NCBI GenBank assembly: GCA_030762985.1
Contig: CM061043.1
Span: 46,544,830-46,608,829 of the forward strand
DNA length: 64,000 nucleotides
Reading direction: 5' to 3'
Source: Adelphocoris suturalis
Taxonomy: Eukaryota; Arthropoda; Insecta; Hemiptera; Miridae
Under the pieces are notes generated by a model, which made no database searches, was not told the DNA's origin, and saw only the letters and a list, made by a program, of their open reading frames with translations. Position numbers and translations under genes: made by a program. Of the stretch, positions 46,976 through 59,115 are shown one piece after another (the stretch's first letter is position 1; each line of letters begins with the position of its first letter).

Positions 46976-47375
46976 TATAGAATATATAATATCACTAAAA
47001 ATGGATGAAAATTGTTAAATTGATATTTTTTTAGTCAAAAGAAGTTAATTAACGATGAATAAGAACATTAAAAAAGTAATGCTCTAAATTTTGCTGAAAA
47101 ATATACTTCAATTAATGTCATTAATTTTTGCCGAACAATAGATGAAAACTGAAGAAAAAAAACCCATTACTTAATATCCAATCCAATCTAATCCAAAACT
47201 TGATTGAATCGAAGAATATTATTTAGAACCAGTTTTTCCCCCATATAATTGGTAGTTGAAAATTTCTTCGCACTCTAGTTTCCAAACAATGCAACATCGT
47301 AGACTTAGGTACTTGATACGTTATTTTCGAAAATTCTTCTCGTACGATCATACTGTATGACAGAAACTCACATTT
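46750..47375 (+). repeat. Repeat A, complete copy with (TA)n core
   Basis: Left half ends CCTGTAGTTTAACGC. Core (TA)n 46898-46973. The right half, which lacks the GACGATAACTC start, runs to CGATCATACTGTATGACAGA (about 47345-47365). More diverged than the 45.7-kb copy. Confidence 0.7.
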
Positions 47376-47920
47376 TATTGATTTATGTTGCAGGAAAAGA
47401 CTGGTTTATGTAAACTACAACATGCATGTTAATATTATAAGGCTAAGGCCTTGAAAAGAGATTATAATGATCCAACGACTTACTAGCTCGGACTGGAAGA
47501 TTGGGGGTGATCACACATGGTAATGTCAAGAAGGCAGCATTTACCTTATGAACTAGGTCGTAAGACGATTGATTTGGATAGGTATAGAATATTTCATTAT
47601 GCCGTTTTAGTGTTCTGTGTTATAAAGGCCGATGTACTTATAGCTAAAAGGTGGTCATACCTTTACTTTTTAGTGCGACGGACAGTCTCCCAACCGTCCT
47701 CTCCTTGTTGCTAGAGGACGTCGAATGTCCATTTTTCAGCAAAATGTCTAAAAACTGTCCCATTTTACGGATGTGTTCTACCAGGGCTACAACTGACCCG
47801 AGTTTCGAACACAAAAGGTTACAAGACCTCTGTGTAGGACATTATCTACTTATGCTGCTCTGTGTAATGGGATGAGTTAGATTGATTTATTAACTGATAA
47901 CATTTTTTGATTACCTACTA
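47376..47920. other. No gene recognised
   Basis: ORFs at 47517-47714 and 47651-47875 overlap in different frames and match no known family. Confidence 0.35.
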
Positions 47921-48506
47921 TACGAGGGGAAGGGGCTGAAAAGTAACGCCTCGTATTTTTTTTCACGCTTTTAAAGCGGGGCTAAATTAAGATCAACTAT
48001 GCAATGCTTCACAGATGTGGCTCTAAGAGTTTAAGCCATAATATCAAATCTCAATTATCGAATGATTTCAGCTCAGGGTCCCAAGTCTGCTCACAGAGAA
48101 AGCGCGTTGATGCCAGTATTGCGTTTTTAGCTCGGTATAGTCGAGAAGGCGACAAATTTTGCTCAATATGGTCACGGGGGATGCATCCTGGAATCACCAC
48201 GATGACCCTGAATCAAAGAGGCCTTCAATGGAATTCCGACACCTTTAATCACCAGGCCTTTTTCTCTCAACAGAGTAAAAAAATGGGTTGAACGTTTAGA
48301 AAAATGTGAGACTCTAAATGGAAATTATGTTGAAAAATTAGTTGTTATAATTTAATAAATTGTTATTATAACTAATGAATTAGTTGTTATAATATTTATA
48401 TTTCTGTAACGAATTGCATTGGTGTTTTTAATTTATCCCCGTTTTGAATGCTGTGAAAATATAGGAGGCGTTACTATTTAGCCCCCCCCCCCTCCCCCAT
48501 CACGTA
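47921..48506 (+). mobile_element. Internally deleted mariner element
   Basis: Terminal inverted repeats, TACGAGGGGAAGGGGCTGAA on the left and, on the minus strand, TACGTGATGGGGGAGGGGGG on the right, share GTAACGCCTC inwards. TA duplications flank it (47919-47920 and 48507-48508). The 586 bp are too short for a full mariner of about 1.3 kb. The interior keeps a transposase fragment (about 48080-48260). Confidence 0.8.
48080..48260 (+). pseudogene. Mariner transposase fragment
   Basis: RYSREGDKF (one frame) continues, after a frameshift, in VTGDASWNHHDDPESKRPSM (from GTC at 48171), matching the mariner signature VTGDE.W.HH..PESK...M around the first catalytic Asp (codon 48180-48182). The second and third acidic residues are deleted. 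This copy cannot encode an active enzyme but could be mobilised in trans through its ends. Confidence 0.8.
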
Positions 48507-48651
48507 TATTATTTATTGTTATTTATTTTAATACATCTATTATAAATGCGTGGGAGTTATTGCAATATTTAATTATTAACGCCTTCATGAAAATAATAAT
48601 GTTGGAGCTCTCCTATTGAGCACAATTTATATGGTCACTTCATGTCACTGT
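48507..48651. other. AT-rich spacer between mariner and hAT-like elements
   Basis: No feature; contains the left copy of the hAT target duplication at its right border. Confidence 0.4.
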
Positions 48652-49186
48652 GTTTCTGTCAGTGTTGGCATAATCTTATCGTCGAATACAAATACGATTG
48701 TAATCGCGAGAATTATTCGTTGATTCAGAGTCAACTGCTATTATATTCGTATTCGTGTAATCGTATTCGTCTGACGGCGATTACACGAATACAACCCATA
48801 AAAATGCGTCAAGGTCATCAATTTCAATAGGGCGTCTCTTCTATAATATGCGAAGTCTTGCTAATATTTTCTAGCTTCAGAGGGACGTCCTATTGAAATA
48901 GATTTGAGACAAATAGGCTGGGCTCCAATCGTTGAATTCGCTTTAAGGACGTCCCTCTGAAGCTAGGTAATATTAGCAAGGCTTCGCATATTATAGGAGG
49001 GACGCCCTATTGAAATTGATGACCGTGACGCATTTTTATGGGCTGTATTCGTGTAATCGCCGACAGACGAATACAATTACACGAATACGAATATAATCGC
49101 AGTTGACTCAGAATCAACGAATAATTATCGCGATTACAATCATATTCGTATTCGACGATAAGAATATGCCCAACACTAGTTTCTGT
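48652..49186. mobile_element. hAT-like foldback MITE with 8-bp target duplications
   Basis: Element 48660-49178 (519 bp). Target duplication GTTTCTGT at 48652-48659 and again at 49179-49186, perfect and 8 bp as for hAT transposons. Ends are CAGTGTTGGCAT and, on the other strand, TAGTGTTGGGCAT, typical hAT termini. The arms pair over about 230 bp each with a spacer of only about 55 bp, so nearly the whole element is one hairpin. The arms contain the GGACGTCC/AGCAAGGCTTCG module also seen at 7031. There is no transposase. Confidence 0.9.
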
Positions 49187-50154
49187 GAACATGCGCCTCG
49201 CAACAGCGAAAGTGCTGCTGGGTTTGCTTGAACCTTCCATTGAATGAGAGTGCGTGCGTAAACCTTTTGTATAGCTGAAACAGTGGGACTATAAATAGGA
49301 GCGGCGGTAGGTTCGCCGAGTTTCGCCTTTTCTCCGTTGAAGAAAAAAAAAGTGGTTTGTAAGCAGAGAAGCTTTCGCACTATTCCTGGAGCTGACCTAA
49401 CCACGTTCGACGGCTCACAGCTTCCGCTCCAGATTCGTTCTATAGTGGGTAGTACGATTCGACCGTATAGTAAGTAGTTGGAGTTTCAGTTCCAACCTCT
49501 TCCGCCCGCTATATCGCATCGTAAATTTACCCGAACAACAGTCAGATGCTGACGGCTGTCATCGCATTAAAAATTATGTCGATCGGGGGGTCCTTCTATG
49601 GGTTGTTCTGTGGGACAATATTGCTCATAGCTATAAGGATATCAGTATTATTCATTAGAGATTTCCTAGAAGACTCGTAAAACACAATACGTCGTGCGGT
49701 ATTGACAATCCGGCGCTGTAAGTCTGACGCAATGAGTTACGGTGACGCATCCTTCCGTACAGATACATTAACGGATCGCAATCCGGAAAAAACGTAATCG
49801 TCTAAAATAACATCCTTCCATGGACTCAAATAACTTCCTAGGGATAATTTCCTTCTTCCTTGGATTTAGCGTTACAACTAGATCCGATAAAGGCTTGACG
49901 TGACTTTAAGATTAAGTTTCTCGTTACTGCACACCGTATTGAGACCGACGAATCTCTAGGAACTCTCTATAGTGTTGAGGTTTAGAAGGCTTTTTCGGTT
50001 GGTGAATAAGGAGGCAGTTTATTAGGCTAATCGCCTAGTCGACACAATAATCGCCATACAGATCAATTTGAGCGATCGTAAGGTGTAATTTATATTACAG
50101 GTGACAGGTATACCAAACTATAGAAACAGCGAAGGCATTCGCATTCGGTTCAGT
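49187..50154. other. Unannotated, moderately GC-rich
   Basis: TATAAATA at 49290-49297 lies in a GC-richer context and resembles a TATA box, but no downstream ORF can be supported. The 96-codon minus ORF across 49114-49404 runs into the hAT element and is accidental. Confidence 0.35.
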
Positions 50155-50350
50155 TTTGTTCAACAGGTTGTTTACCGGTCCATTGTAAAGGGAATGGCGG
50201 TAAATGAGGGGAAGTTTAGGGTAAACTTGAGCTCCTGCTCTACTCTGAATCCCGGATACAGATACGTCATTTCGACCTTCCTCTAAAGGAAAACGCCGTC
50301 CGGAGCCGCCCTGAACTACACTCGCCTCCACCCAGCTGCGGCGAGAGCTC
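50155..50350 (-). repeat. Repeat E, copy 1 (inverted)
   Basis: Matches 52310-52605 in inverse orientation. Shared landmarks are GGAAGGTCGAAATGACGTA, CTGTATCCGG, GGAGCTCAA and CAACAACCTGTTGA-type text. Function and class unknown. Confidence 0.65.
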
Positions 50351-51059
50351 AAATTGAATTGCTTTCCTAGGTGAAATATACGCACCAGCAACAATATAAT
50401 TTGAAAGCAGCGTATTGATTGTACAATATGTCAAAAATATTCCCACAAGCATTTTCGGCACTCATCCCAGCCATTTATGTCTTCGGTCTTGATTGGACGG
50501 AAATAAATGTGGAGAAATTCCTCACACTGGCTAGGCAGACGTTCAATTTTGGACTTGAATGGGAATAAAACTCCTTTAAAACACGGGTACTTTGTTATAT
50601 TCCTAAGATAATTAGGTCAAGCTTGATTAATTTTAATGATGTGAAATCCCCCGAATCATCTTGACAGGGTGGAGATACGAACATTGTAAGCCTCATAAAA
50701 GAAGTTTTAATCGAAATCAAATGAGTTAGTTTGATGACTCCTTCTGGAGGAGGGGTTGGTAGATATTGTAGGAAGAATACCAGCCTCGAATCATCTTCAG
50801 TTCTTTTACCTTTCAGTTGGTTTGGTATTAGTAACATTAGACTAACTGTACTTGAACCATATTGGTACCTAAACCTATACTTCGGTACCTGGTACCTATC
50901 ATCAATATCATACGTATCTGCTTATTGGTAGTCAAAAGTTACATTTGTAGTGGACAATAATTGTTCCTGGATGAAGAAGAATAGATTATTGAAAACTTCG
51001 GCATTATTAACGGGTTCTTACATTTTGACCAATCTTAGAATCAATTGTGGGGATTTGAA
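50351..51059. other. No gene recognised
   Basis: AT-rich sequence with GGTACC-rich micro-motifs at about 50863-50900. No supported ORF. Confidence 0.4.
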
Positions 51060-51480
51060 TAACTCGTGTGACAAATTGTGTTCGAGAATCCTTGTAGCTA
51101 TATTACCTATCTAAAATTCTACTGCATAAACGTACTACAGCATAAACAAACCAACGTTTGATACATAGTAGTCTATAATCCTTCTAGCTATTTACCTATC
51201 TAAAATTCTACAGCATAAACGTCCTACAGCATAAACACACCAACGTTTGAAACATTATGGTCTATAATCCTTGTACATAGCTATATTAGCTTTCTAAAAT
51301 TCTACTGCAAAAATGACCCACAGCATAAACACACCAACGTTTCATACATTGTGGTCTAGAACGTTTAGCTATATTACCTATCTAAAATTCTACTGCATAA
51401 ACGTCCTACAGCATAAACACACCAACGTTTGATACATTGTGGTCGAGAATCCCTGTAGCTACAGCATAAACACACCAAGA
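51060..51480. repeat. Minisatellite, about 90-bp unit, 4.3 copies
   Basis: Units start at about 51088, 51178, 51266, 51360 and 51448 (periods 88-94) and contain CTATCTAAAATTCTACTGCA, TAAACGTCCTACAGCATAAA and CACACCAACGTTTGATACAT. Internal AGCATAAAC is itself repeated. Copies are about 85-90 per cent alike. Confidence 0.9.
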
Positions 51481-52309
51481 GTCACAGAGACCACCCATTT
51501 CAATCGGAAACGAACAACTAGATTCAACAGAAACAAATCAAGCGGCTCCACCTTGCGGGATGCCACAACGGACATAAAGCCTACTTACCCCCACCAAGAG
51601 GAAGTGTCCATTTGAAGTTATCTAGTTTTCAGATAGCTTGCACAAATGTGTTGGAGCTGAATGGTGGTTATTTATGGCATCCAAACACATTTTATCGATG
51701 CATTTATCCATATAGGAAGTTCATATTGGAACCATATTGCAACCATAGTTGAAGTTCACATAAACCAGTTGTGTCCCGCAGCACTTGGATACATGATACG
51801 ACGAGACTAGCCCACGCGACTTGAAGAAGTTCTCCAACAACTTTGATGATCCCCCCCCCCCTAGAATATAAAAATTAGTAAATTTACATTTATATATAAA
51901 TGATGCATAATATATTTATAATATATTAATTAAATACAATCAATTATCATAAAAACACCCCCCCCCTCCAGGAACCCATGACTTCTGTCTTTCTGTATTT
52001 TTAGGGATTTCTTTTTAGAAAACAAAATGTAAAAATTGGCACAAAATTAACTTGAGGATATTTATGAATGACTGGTGTATTTTCAAGGGAATTCTTGATA
52101 CTGGACCGAAATATTAGCATAGGCGCGTGGAGGATCCTCAAGATTTATTTCCTTAAAATTCGACCTGATATAGATTACTAGGTACAATAATTTTATTTAC
52201 TTTCAATATTTTAATTACTTCAATAATTTTTTATTGTTTTCTATTTATTATCATGATCGCGTTGAGGTCCATAATCTAAAAGAAGTGGAGGCTTAGTTCT
52301 ACATCTGGA
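51481..52309. other. No gene recognised; two C runs
   Basis: C runs at about 51850-51860 and 51958-51966. The rest is AT-rich without ORF. Confidence 0.4.
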
Positions 52310-52605
52310 AGAACTCATTCAAGAGTCGCTAGCTCTCGCCTTGTCAAGGGAGCTAGCTCTCCGAGTGTGTCAGGCCCCAGAGGCGGCTCCGGGTCAGAGC
52401 GACGGGGGTGAGGAGTCGGATATTTCCTTTAAAGGAAGGTCGAAATGACGTAGCTGTATCCGGAGCGCAGAGACGGTCGGGAGCTCAACTCTTCCTTAAA
52501 CTCCCCTCCCCTCCCCGTCTTCTCTTAACCATTCCCTTCACAACCACGCCAACCCTCTTTCCGCCTTTTACACTATCGACCCGTCAACAACCTGTTGATC
52601 TCTTG
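52310..52605 (+). repeat. Repeat E, copy 2
   Basis: Counterpart of 50155-50350. Begins around CTCTCGCCTTGTCAAGGGAG and contains GGCGGCTCCGG, GGAAGGTCGAAATGACGTA and CTCCCCTCCCCTCCCCGTCT. A 67-codon ORF covers it but has no family. Confidence 0.65.
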
Positions 52606-53090
52606 AAGTGACGGTCGCACCCAAGTCCGGTACTTTTATGATGCAGGGATTTTGTCAAAAAACCATACACGTTTTATGATCCACACAAAATACAAAAAAA
52701 AAAAAATATTTAAAAAATGCTGGAATTGTTTCCCTAAATGCCATAACTGATCTAAACTAAATAGAGAGGCTTCAATTACAAGATTGCTAGGTACATTACA
52801 TTCAAGGCTACTAATTTGAAAAACCTGCATTGACAAAACATCCGTTACTTTCCTTTTAAACTATTTGATCGATCTTTTTTCTTTATTTGGTTCATAAATC
52901 AAGGTAAAATACACTACCAAGGAAATGGCACATGAGCTTCCTCGTGACCTTCACAGTACGTCACCATTAAATTCCAGAAAACTAGAAACGACCGGTTCTG
53001 GCATCGGGGAATTAATAAGGTGGGAAATTGGAAGCTGAATGGTACATATAATAAATTAAATTAATAAGGAAAACTTTGATTTCAATATGG
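52606..53090. other. No gene recognised
   Basis: AT-rich DNA without supported features. Confidence 0.4.
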
Positions 53091-53500
53091 GACCATCCAG
53101 GATGTAGTCCGCATGTTCCCTGAAATTACGGCTGTTGCAAGGACCGTAACAAGAATATTTCGTTCACGCATGCGCAGAGCGTACCGCTAATGCAATTATG
53201 ATGATTGTCTTATGGGACCTCAAGGGACCTTACCCACATCATCCCTGAAAATCTGACCGAAATCCGTTCAACATTGACCGAGTTATGACCGTCACAAGGA
53301 ATTCACGTTAGCGCCTGCGCAGAAGCTACCGTTGATTCGAACATGATGAAGTTGATAGGGGACCATCTAGAGCTTAACCCGCACGATCCCTGAAAGTTTG
53401 GTTAAAATCGGATCAAAATTGTGGAAGTTATGGCTGTTACAAGGAAATGTGGACGGACAGACAGACAGACACGGAACCAAATTTGTTCAGGAGGCTCTGA
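53091..53500 (-). repeat. Modular repeat D, three inverted units with GGACAGACAGACAG tail
   Basis: Three units start with GGGACCATC or GGGACCTCA at about 53091, 53216 and 53358, each with ATCCCTGAAA and a CATGCGCAGA or CCTGCGCAGA motif, on the minus strand relative to the 31-kb cluster. The end, GGACGGACAGACAGACAGAC, is a typical 3' tail of some insect interspersed repeats. Confidence 0.6.
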
Positions 53501-54944
53501 AACGCAAAATGCGAGTGGAAATTTTGATTTTGGAGCAAAAAATTTTTTTTAATTTCGAAAGTGAAAACAAAGCTTCCGCTGCCTTGCAGTCTCGGAAGCA
53601 AAATGTATAAGAAAACTCGGCTTCACTTTTTCTCAACTCCATTGGAGTTAGGTTGTTAGGTACTCAAAAATCAGTACCTTTTCCAAACCATTCAATAAAC
53701 GCTACATATTATTACACAATGGTTTATTATTTCTGGTTTAAATAGCCCTTCTACCATTGTTCTATAATTATTAAACCCCGTATGTAATTTAGGATCAGGA
53801 CATGGCGCATTGTGCCTCCGAGAAGGGCTCACACTTCTACAGTTTCAAGACCCCACAATTTTACTTGATTTCGCAACGTAAAATAAATTTATTACAACTA
53901 TATAATAAAGTTATAATAATATTTACTACGCATTTTTTTTTTTTAATTTTGTATTCCAGTATCACTATCTTGCGTTTTTCGATGGAATTTAAATCTTGAT
54001 CGTCTATTCAATAGATCCGCCAGCAGAACGTGATTTCTCTATCTTCTCGCGCTTAGAAATTCTATGTTTTTAATCGATTCTTTGGGATTAAATTTATCAT
54101 ACAAGCAAAAAATTATTACCTACTGTTACTTAGAAAAATTTCGAGATTTCGATTTTTTAAATGTTTAGCCCTTTAATACAACCCTTTGGGGTTGATAAAA
54201 ATTGATGCCGAACTTCTAGGACCATCTACTACACCCCAAATGTGATTTTCATATAGTTTGGTCTAGTATCTTCGGAGAGAAGCGGACACTTTTCATGACA
54301 ATCCTGTATTGTTACATCTACGTGAAGCGTAGACACTTTCTTTTTAAGATAGCTCTTCTGTGTATATTTACGAATTTTAGATTCTATGTAACACTTTCAG
54401 ACCCTACTAGGGGTAATAGAAGTGTGGAATTCATGTCAGATTAAGATGGAATCTTAAGATTGAGAGGATTAGGTTATCAATAACTCCCTATACATTTAAT
54501 TAAATTTCACGTCAATTGTCGTGTTTGAATAATTCCAATCTCAATTTCACAAGATTCAGGTACAATAGTCGGGGATTGAGGAGAATGTTGAAAATGTACA
54601 TTTAGTACAAGATTTCTGCTCAATGTTGTTGATCTGATTCTTCTCAGATCGCGAAGAGTCCTTAACTGTTTCCAAACTCCCTGAGATGAGAATTGAGTTC
54701 CAGATAACGCAAGGAGTGTGCTGTTGTTGGTAGTTCACAAGCTAAACACCGCAAACAAAGTTGAGCAATACAGTCAACACCTCCGTTAATTTACAAATGT
54801 CTTCATTCCTCGAAAGTAGTTTACACGTTCGGAACGTATTACTGCAATTTACAATTATACTGCTGATATCAGCAAGGCTAATTTTTCTTGATATTTATAA
54901 GAAATGCAGGAATCATTACTATTCAGTATTACTAGTCAGTTTTT
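53501..54944. other. No gene recognised
   Basis: AT-rich. Short ORFs have no recognisable family. Confidence 0.4.
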
Positions 54945-55525
<581 letters not shown>

Positions 55526-55574
55526 TAGGTGTTAAGGTTCTTGAGGGTTGGTCAATGAATCAGGTTTTACTCCT

Positions 55575-55620
55575 TACGCCGACGTTTCGTCTAATTTATT
55601 AGACATCTTCAGGGCTGAGG
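55575..55620 (-). ncRNA. Hammerhead-ribozyme-like motif
   Basis: On the minus strand: CTGAAGA, one extra T, GTCTAA-loop TAAA-TTAGAC, then GAAACGTC. This has the order of a hammerhead core (CUGANGA, helix II, GAAA). Position 7 tolerates variation, but the unpaired extra base before helix II is unusual. Penelope-like elements of many animals carry hammerhead motifs in their terminal repeats. No Penelope coding sequence adjoins this copy, so it may be a solo terminal remnant. Confidence 0.4.
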
Positions 55621-55734
55621 GATATTATTGTCCTATTTCATTGTATGCTGTAAATCATGTTGTAGCTAATACAGTGTAGCTAAAAACGGGCACCAAACAA
55701 TATGCTGAGGGCAGGATTCTAAGTTCACTGAACT

Positions 55735-56165
55735 GATGAGTTCGTTAGCCAGCATTTTTTAAGCAAATTAAATCGGTCAAATTTCCAAAACTGTGCTCAC
55801 TAAAAATAGCTAAAAACGGCAAAAAATTGCTAAATTTTTATTTATTGGCCGAATTTGAGTCAAAAAAGTTTATGAACGATGAACTAGAACTTTAGTTTAT
55901 GCACAAATTTATTTTGATATATGTACTTACATTTCATTAATATTTGCCAAAAAATAGAGAAAAGCTGCACAAAATTCTAAAATAAAAAAGTTTTTTGAAT
56001 CGCAATATATTATTTAAAACTTCGTTTTTTTCGCTATGAAATTGGTATTAATTTAATACTCGTAATTTCTTTTCACTCAGTCCTCAATTTTCAAAACAAT
56101 GTAACGTAATATAGTACGATAATTTATGAAAATTCGCTCATACGATCATGACTGGAACTTTTACT
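55735..56165 (+). repeat. Repeat A, right half
   Basis: GATGAGTTCGTTAGCCAGCA, TTAAATCGGTCAAATTTCC-type text, ATAGTACGATAATTTATGAA and the end CGATCATGACTGGAACTTTT. Together with 54945-55037 it brackets the tRNA-like repeat. Confidence 0.75.
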
Positions 56166-56393
56166 TGTTAATTTCGTTGCTACATACTTACGTAATTCAT
56201 GTATTATCACTCTAACTTGAATGATGTAATATAGTTCTGTGTTCGATACAATGTTATATTGATATAATGTTAGGCACCTAAACGTTCGTTCCATGATTCC
56301 ATTTCGGACATTTAGTCGTAAAAAAAAAATTAAATTAAAAAAAGAAACGTGAAAAATTGTGATCGACTGGGACATAGGTATCTATCCTTGATT

Positions 56394-56627
56394 TCACAGA
56401 ACTACAGTTAATTTCTCTTCGGACGAGCGGAGAAAATCTCCTAACGGTTCATACGGTTTGTGGAGCTGTCTGTCTAAATAGAGTTTTCTATTTGTGTCAA
56501 CAAGTTGGGCTGCTAAGTTTAAATCAGCCCGAACCAACTCCGCTACCTCGAGAGCGTCTACACCTAAATATACCGACTTGAGATCATCCACCCTAGTGCA
56601 AGTCCTGGACAATAGATTGTTATTCAA
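56394..56627 (-). CDS. Small unrecognised ORF, possibly a relic exon
   Basis: 77 codons on the minus strand with balanced, protein-like composition and no low complexity (ALEVAELVRADLNLAAQLVD; ends ...SEEKLTVVL). Predicted mainly helical and acidic. No signal peptide, membrane segment or family motif recognised. It could be part of a retroelement gag or a host exon. No function assigned. Confidence 0.25.
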   Translation of the reverse strand: MNNNLLSRTCTRVDDLKSVYLGVDALEVAELVRADLNLAAQLVDTNRKLYLDRQLHKPYEPLGDFLRSSEEKLTVVL

Positions 56628-58717
56628 AGTTTCGATTGAGCCACGTGCCGTAGATTCCGGTTAAGTTTCATTCAATAGTTATCCTGTCAGTTTATAATTT
56701 TTCATTAATCAGAAGAATCAGAAATTTCAACCCCTTCGAAATTTGATGATTTAAGTAGGTGCCTAGTGTCATTGTGTGGTACAAGGGAGAACGTTACCTA
56801 TACTGAGCTATTTTTAGCGACTTTGAGAAGATTGACAAGCCTTGCTCTTATAATATTCTTATAGGCTCTGAATAGAACCTTTTTTTAGCTCTGAAAAATT
56901 CTCATAATTATCGAGGGCATAGGCTGGCTATGATACCAACTCAGCGTTGGTGAAAGCTAAAATGTTCCAAAAACGGAGTAAGCACGCTTTGTCATTAAAT
57001 CGTCCAGCCTGAGGAGTGCCAAAGCAGCAAGAAAACATTAAACACGGAAGGTCGCAGATCTACAGTTTATCTGAACCGAAAAATGATAACCTTTGTGTAA
57101 TAAGATGTAGGTTTTCTCCCCTAATTAAGGAGTTGTTAACTCGGACAAGCCTTGTGGGAAATCGATGGGCGGATAGTTTTCTAGCTCATGGATGTTCGAA
57201 TTCAGGACTTGTTTATGATTTGCAAAAACACCGCGTTCCATTTGGTTCCGGCGTATGGTTGTTTTTGGCAACTTTCCACTATTTTCTCAAGAACAAGTTC
57301 GTTCTTTTTCAATACGTTGATGTCTATGTAAAGTAAGTTGAAAATACCTCCGAACCTCCGTAAATGATCAACGTGGGCGATAAGTGATTGTTTACACAAG
57401 GCCAACGCATATGCGGCTTAATAAAACATTTGGCCTTGGACTACTTCGGTCGGAATCGTTACCTAACTTAACTTCACTTTAGGGTGAGTTTTACTCGTCG
57501 ACCATAACTACCATGTCATCTAATAGATTTTTAATTGAAAAAATAACATACAATAATTTAATAAATAAATGAAAAAATAAATAAATAAATTGATTAAAAA
57601 ATAAATTAAAAAATAAATGAAATAAAACGAAACAAATATAAAACGGTCGAGGTCATTGTCGAACAACTTGGTATATTTAAGGCCAATACCTCATAGTTAT
57701 GAAAAAATATGTCAATTTGGAAATTTTACTATTGTGTGATAAATGGATCGGAAACGCTGTAGGATATGGGGTACTCCGGGCAGCTATCGGTGTCTGAATT
57801 CTATGGCTGAACAGAAACTCGAGACTATTATGCATGCAAATATCCTACCTCATAGCATTAGAAATCACGAAGAAAAAGAAATTGAAACATCGCGTCGATA
57901 GAAACGCCTAGGTCAGATAAAAAAACCTCTAAGAGTATTTCGCGTCTACGGCTTGCCTTTCTATGTATCACTATTGTGTATTTAAATAATTGCATATAAG
58001 TGATCATTACACCTATATATTTTGTAATTGGTACTTGCTCCTGTATAATTTAATAAGTAAATGACAATTATGATTAGGTACTAAAAAAGAAACATATCCT
58101 ACCTTAATTTGAGTTGGAAATTTGAGCGGAAATACCACGTACACAACGCTATCTATCGTATCACACACTAATCTGCCACGACTGCATTCTAGCTAATGCG
58201 CATGTGACGCTATGGTTTGTATGCTGAACGTGTCGAAAAGGCTCGCAGCTCCCCGTCGAGTTTTCCTTATAGGATCCCAGTTTATACGCATTAGACTTAA
58301 TCTCGCAGTTCTCAACCCTAAGAATAGAACAAGAGAAAGTCATGATGCGACTGGAATAAGTTAAGGCTTAAATACAATGCAATTGGAGAATCTATGCCTT
58401 GCAAGTTTTAAATTACCAACGTTTCGGGTGTAATCTCTGGATATATTGGGGGAATTGATTGGGGTTTAAGTATTGGCCATCAGGAAAAGCCCTCAGCATT
58501 GGCCGTCATCCATCCTTCTTTTAAACTGGTTACGTTTACGTTATTAAAAAACTGTAAATTCTAAATTCTTCCCTAAGATTATTGTTGTATTGATGTATTG
58601 TATTGTGAGAACATGTAAAGGAAAACTGTAGATTAGTAAGTGGCGTAGTGAGCCACATGTTGAGCGCATTTTCTTTTAAGTATATTAGCGTTTCACAAGG
58701 AATGACTATAACAATTT

Positions 58718-58718
<1 letters not shown>
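56628..58718. other. No gene recognised
   Basis: AT-rich; (AAAT)n-like stretch at 57540-57625. The 106-codon ORF at 57016-57336 has no recognisable family. Confidence 0.4.

Positions 58719-58754
<36 letters not shown>
58719..58754. repeat. (G)36 homopolymer
   Basis: 36 consecutive G on the plus strand in AT-rich DNA. A strong potential G-quadruplex, or an assembly-sensitive site. Confidence 0.85.
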
Positions 58755-58755
<1 letters not shown>

Positions 58756-58799
58756 AGCAACACTTCATTTGAATGGAGCAGTGTTATTATAATTACAGT

Positions 58800-59115
58800 A
58801 TTATACAGATCTTAGAGATCTCAATTATTATTAGAATCCGTTCCAAATTTCAGCTTCGTAGATTAAATCTCATAGAAATTAGCATTAAGAGCTCAATCAG
58901 CTAATTGGGGTAGTTCGGCAAGTGAAAATCACATTCCACCTGTCTCACAGAGGCTCCGTTCCAAATTTCAGCTTCCTAGGATAAATAGCATAGAAATTAG
59001 CGTTAAGAAATCACTCAGCTGATTGGGGTGGTTCGGCAAGTTAGAATCCTAACTTACCCGGCACTCAAAGGCTCCATTCCGAATTTCAGCTTAATAGGAT
59101 GCATATCATAGAAAT
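58800..59115. repeat. Tandem 118-bp module, about 2.7 copies
   Basis: CATAGAAATT occurs at 58871, 58989 and 59107, an exact 118-bp period. Other landmarks are GGCTCCGTTCCAAATTTCAG, CAGCTGATTGGGGTGGTTCG and GCAAGT. Related to the 108-bp array at 39.7 kb and the 117-bp array at 22.6 kb. Confidence 0.85.

Noticed and set aside
49285..49330. TATAAATA core promoter
   Set aside because: No supported transcript or ORF downstream, and the motif is common by chance in AT-rich DNA.
57016..57336. 106-codon plus-strand ORF
   Set aside because: No recognisable family, composition near background and overlapping minus ORF.
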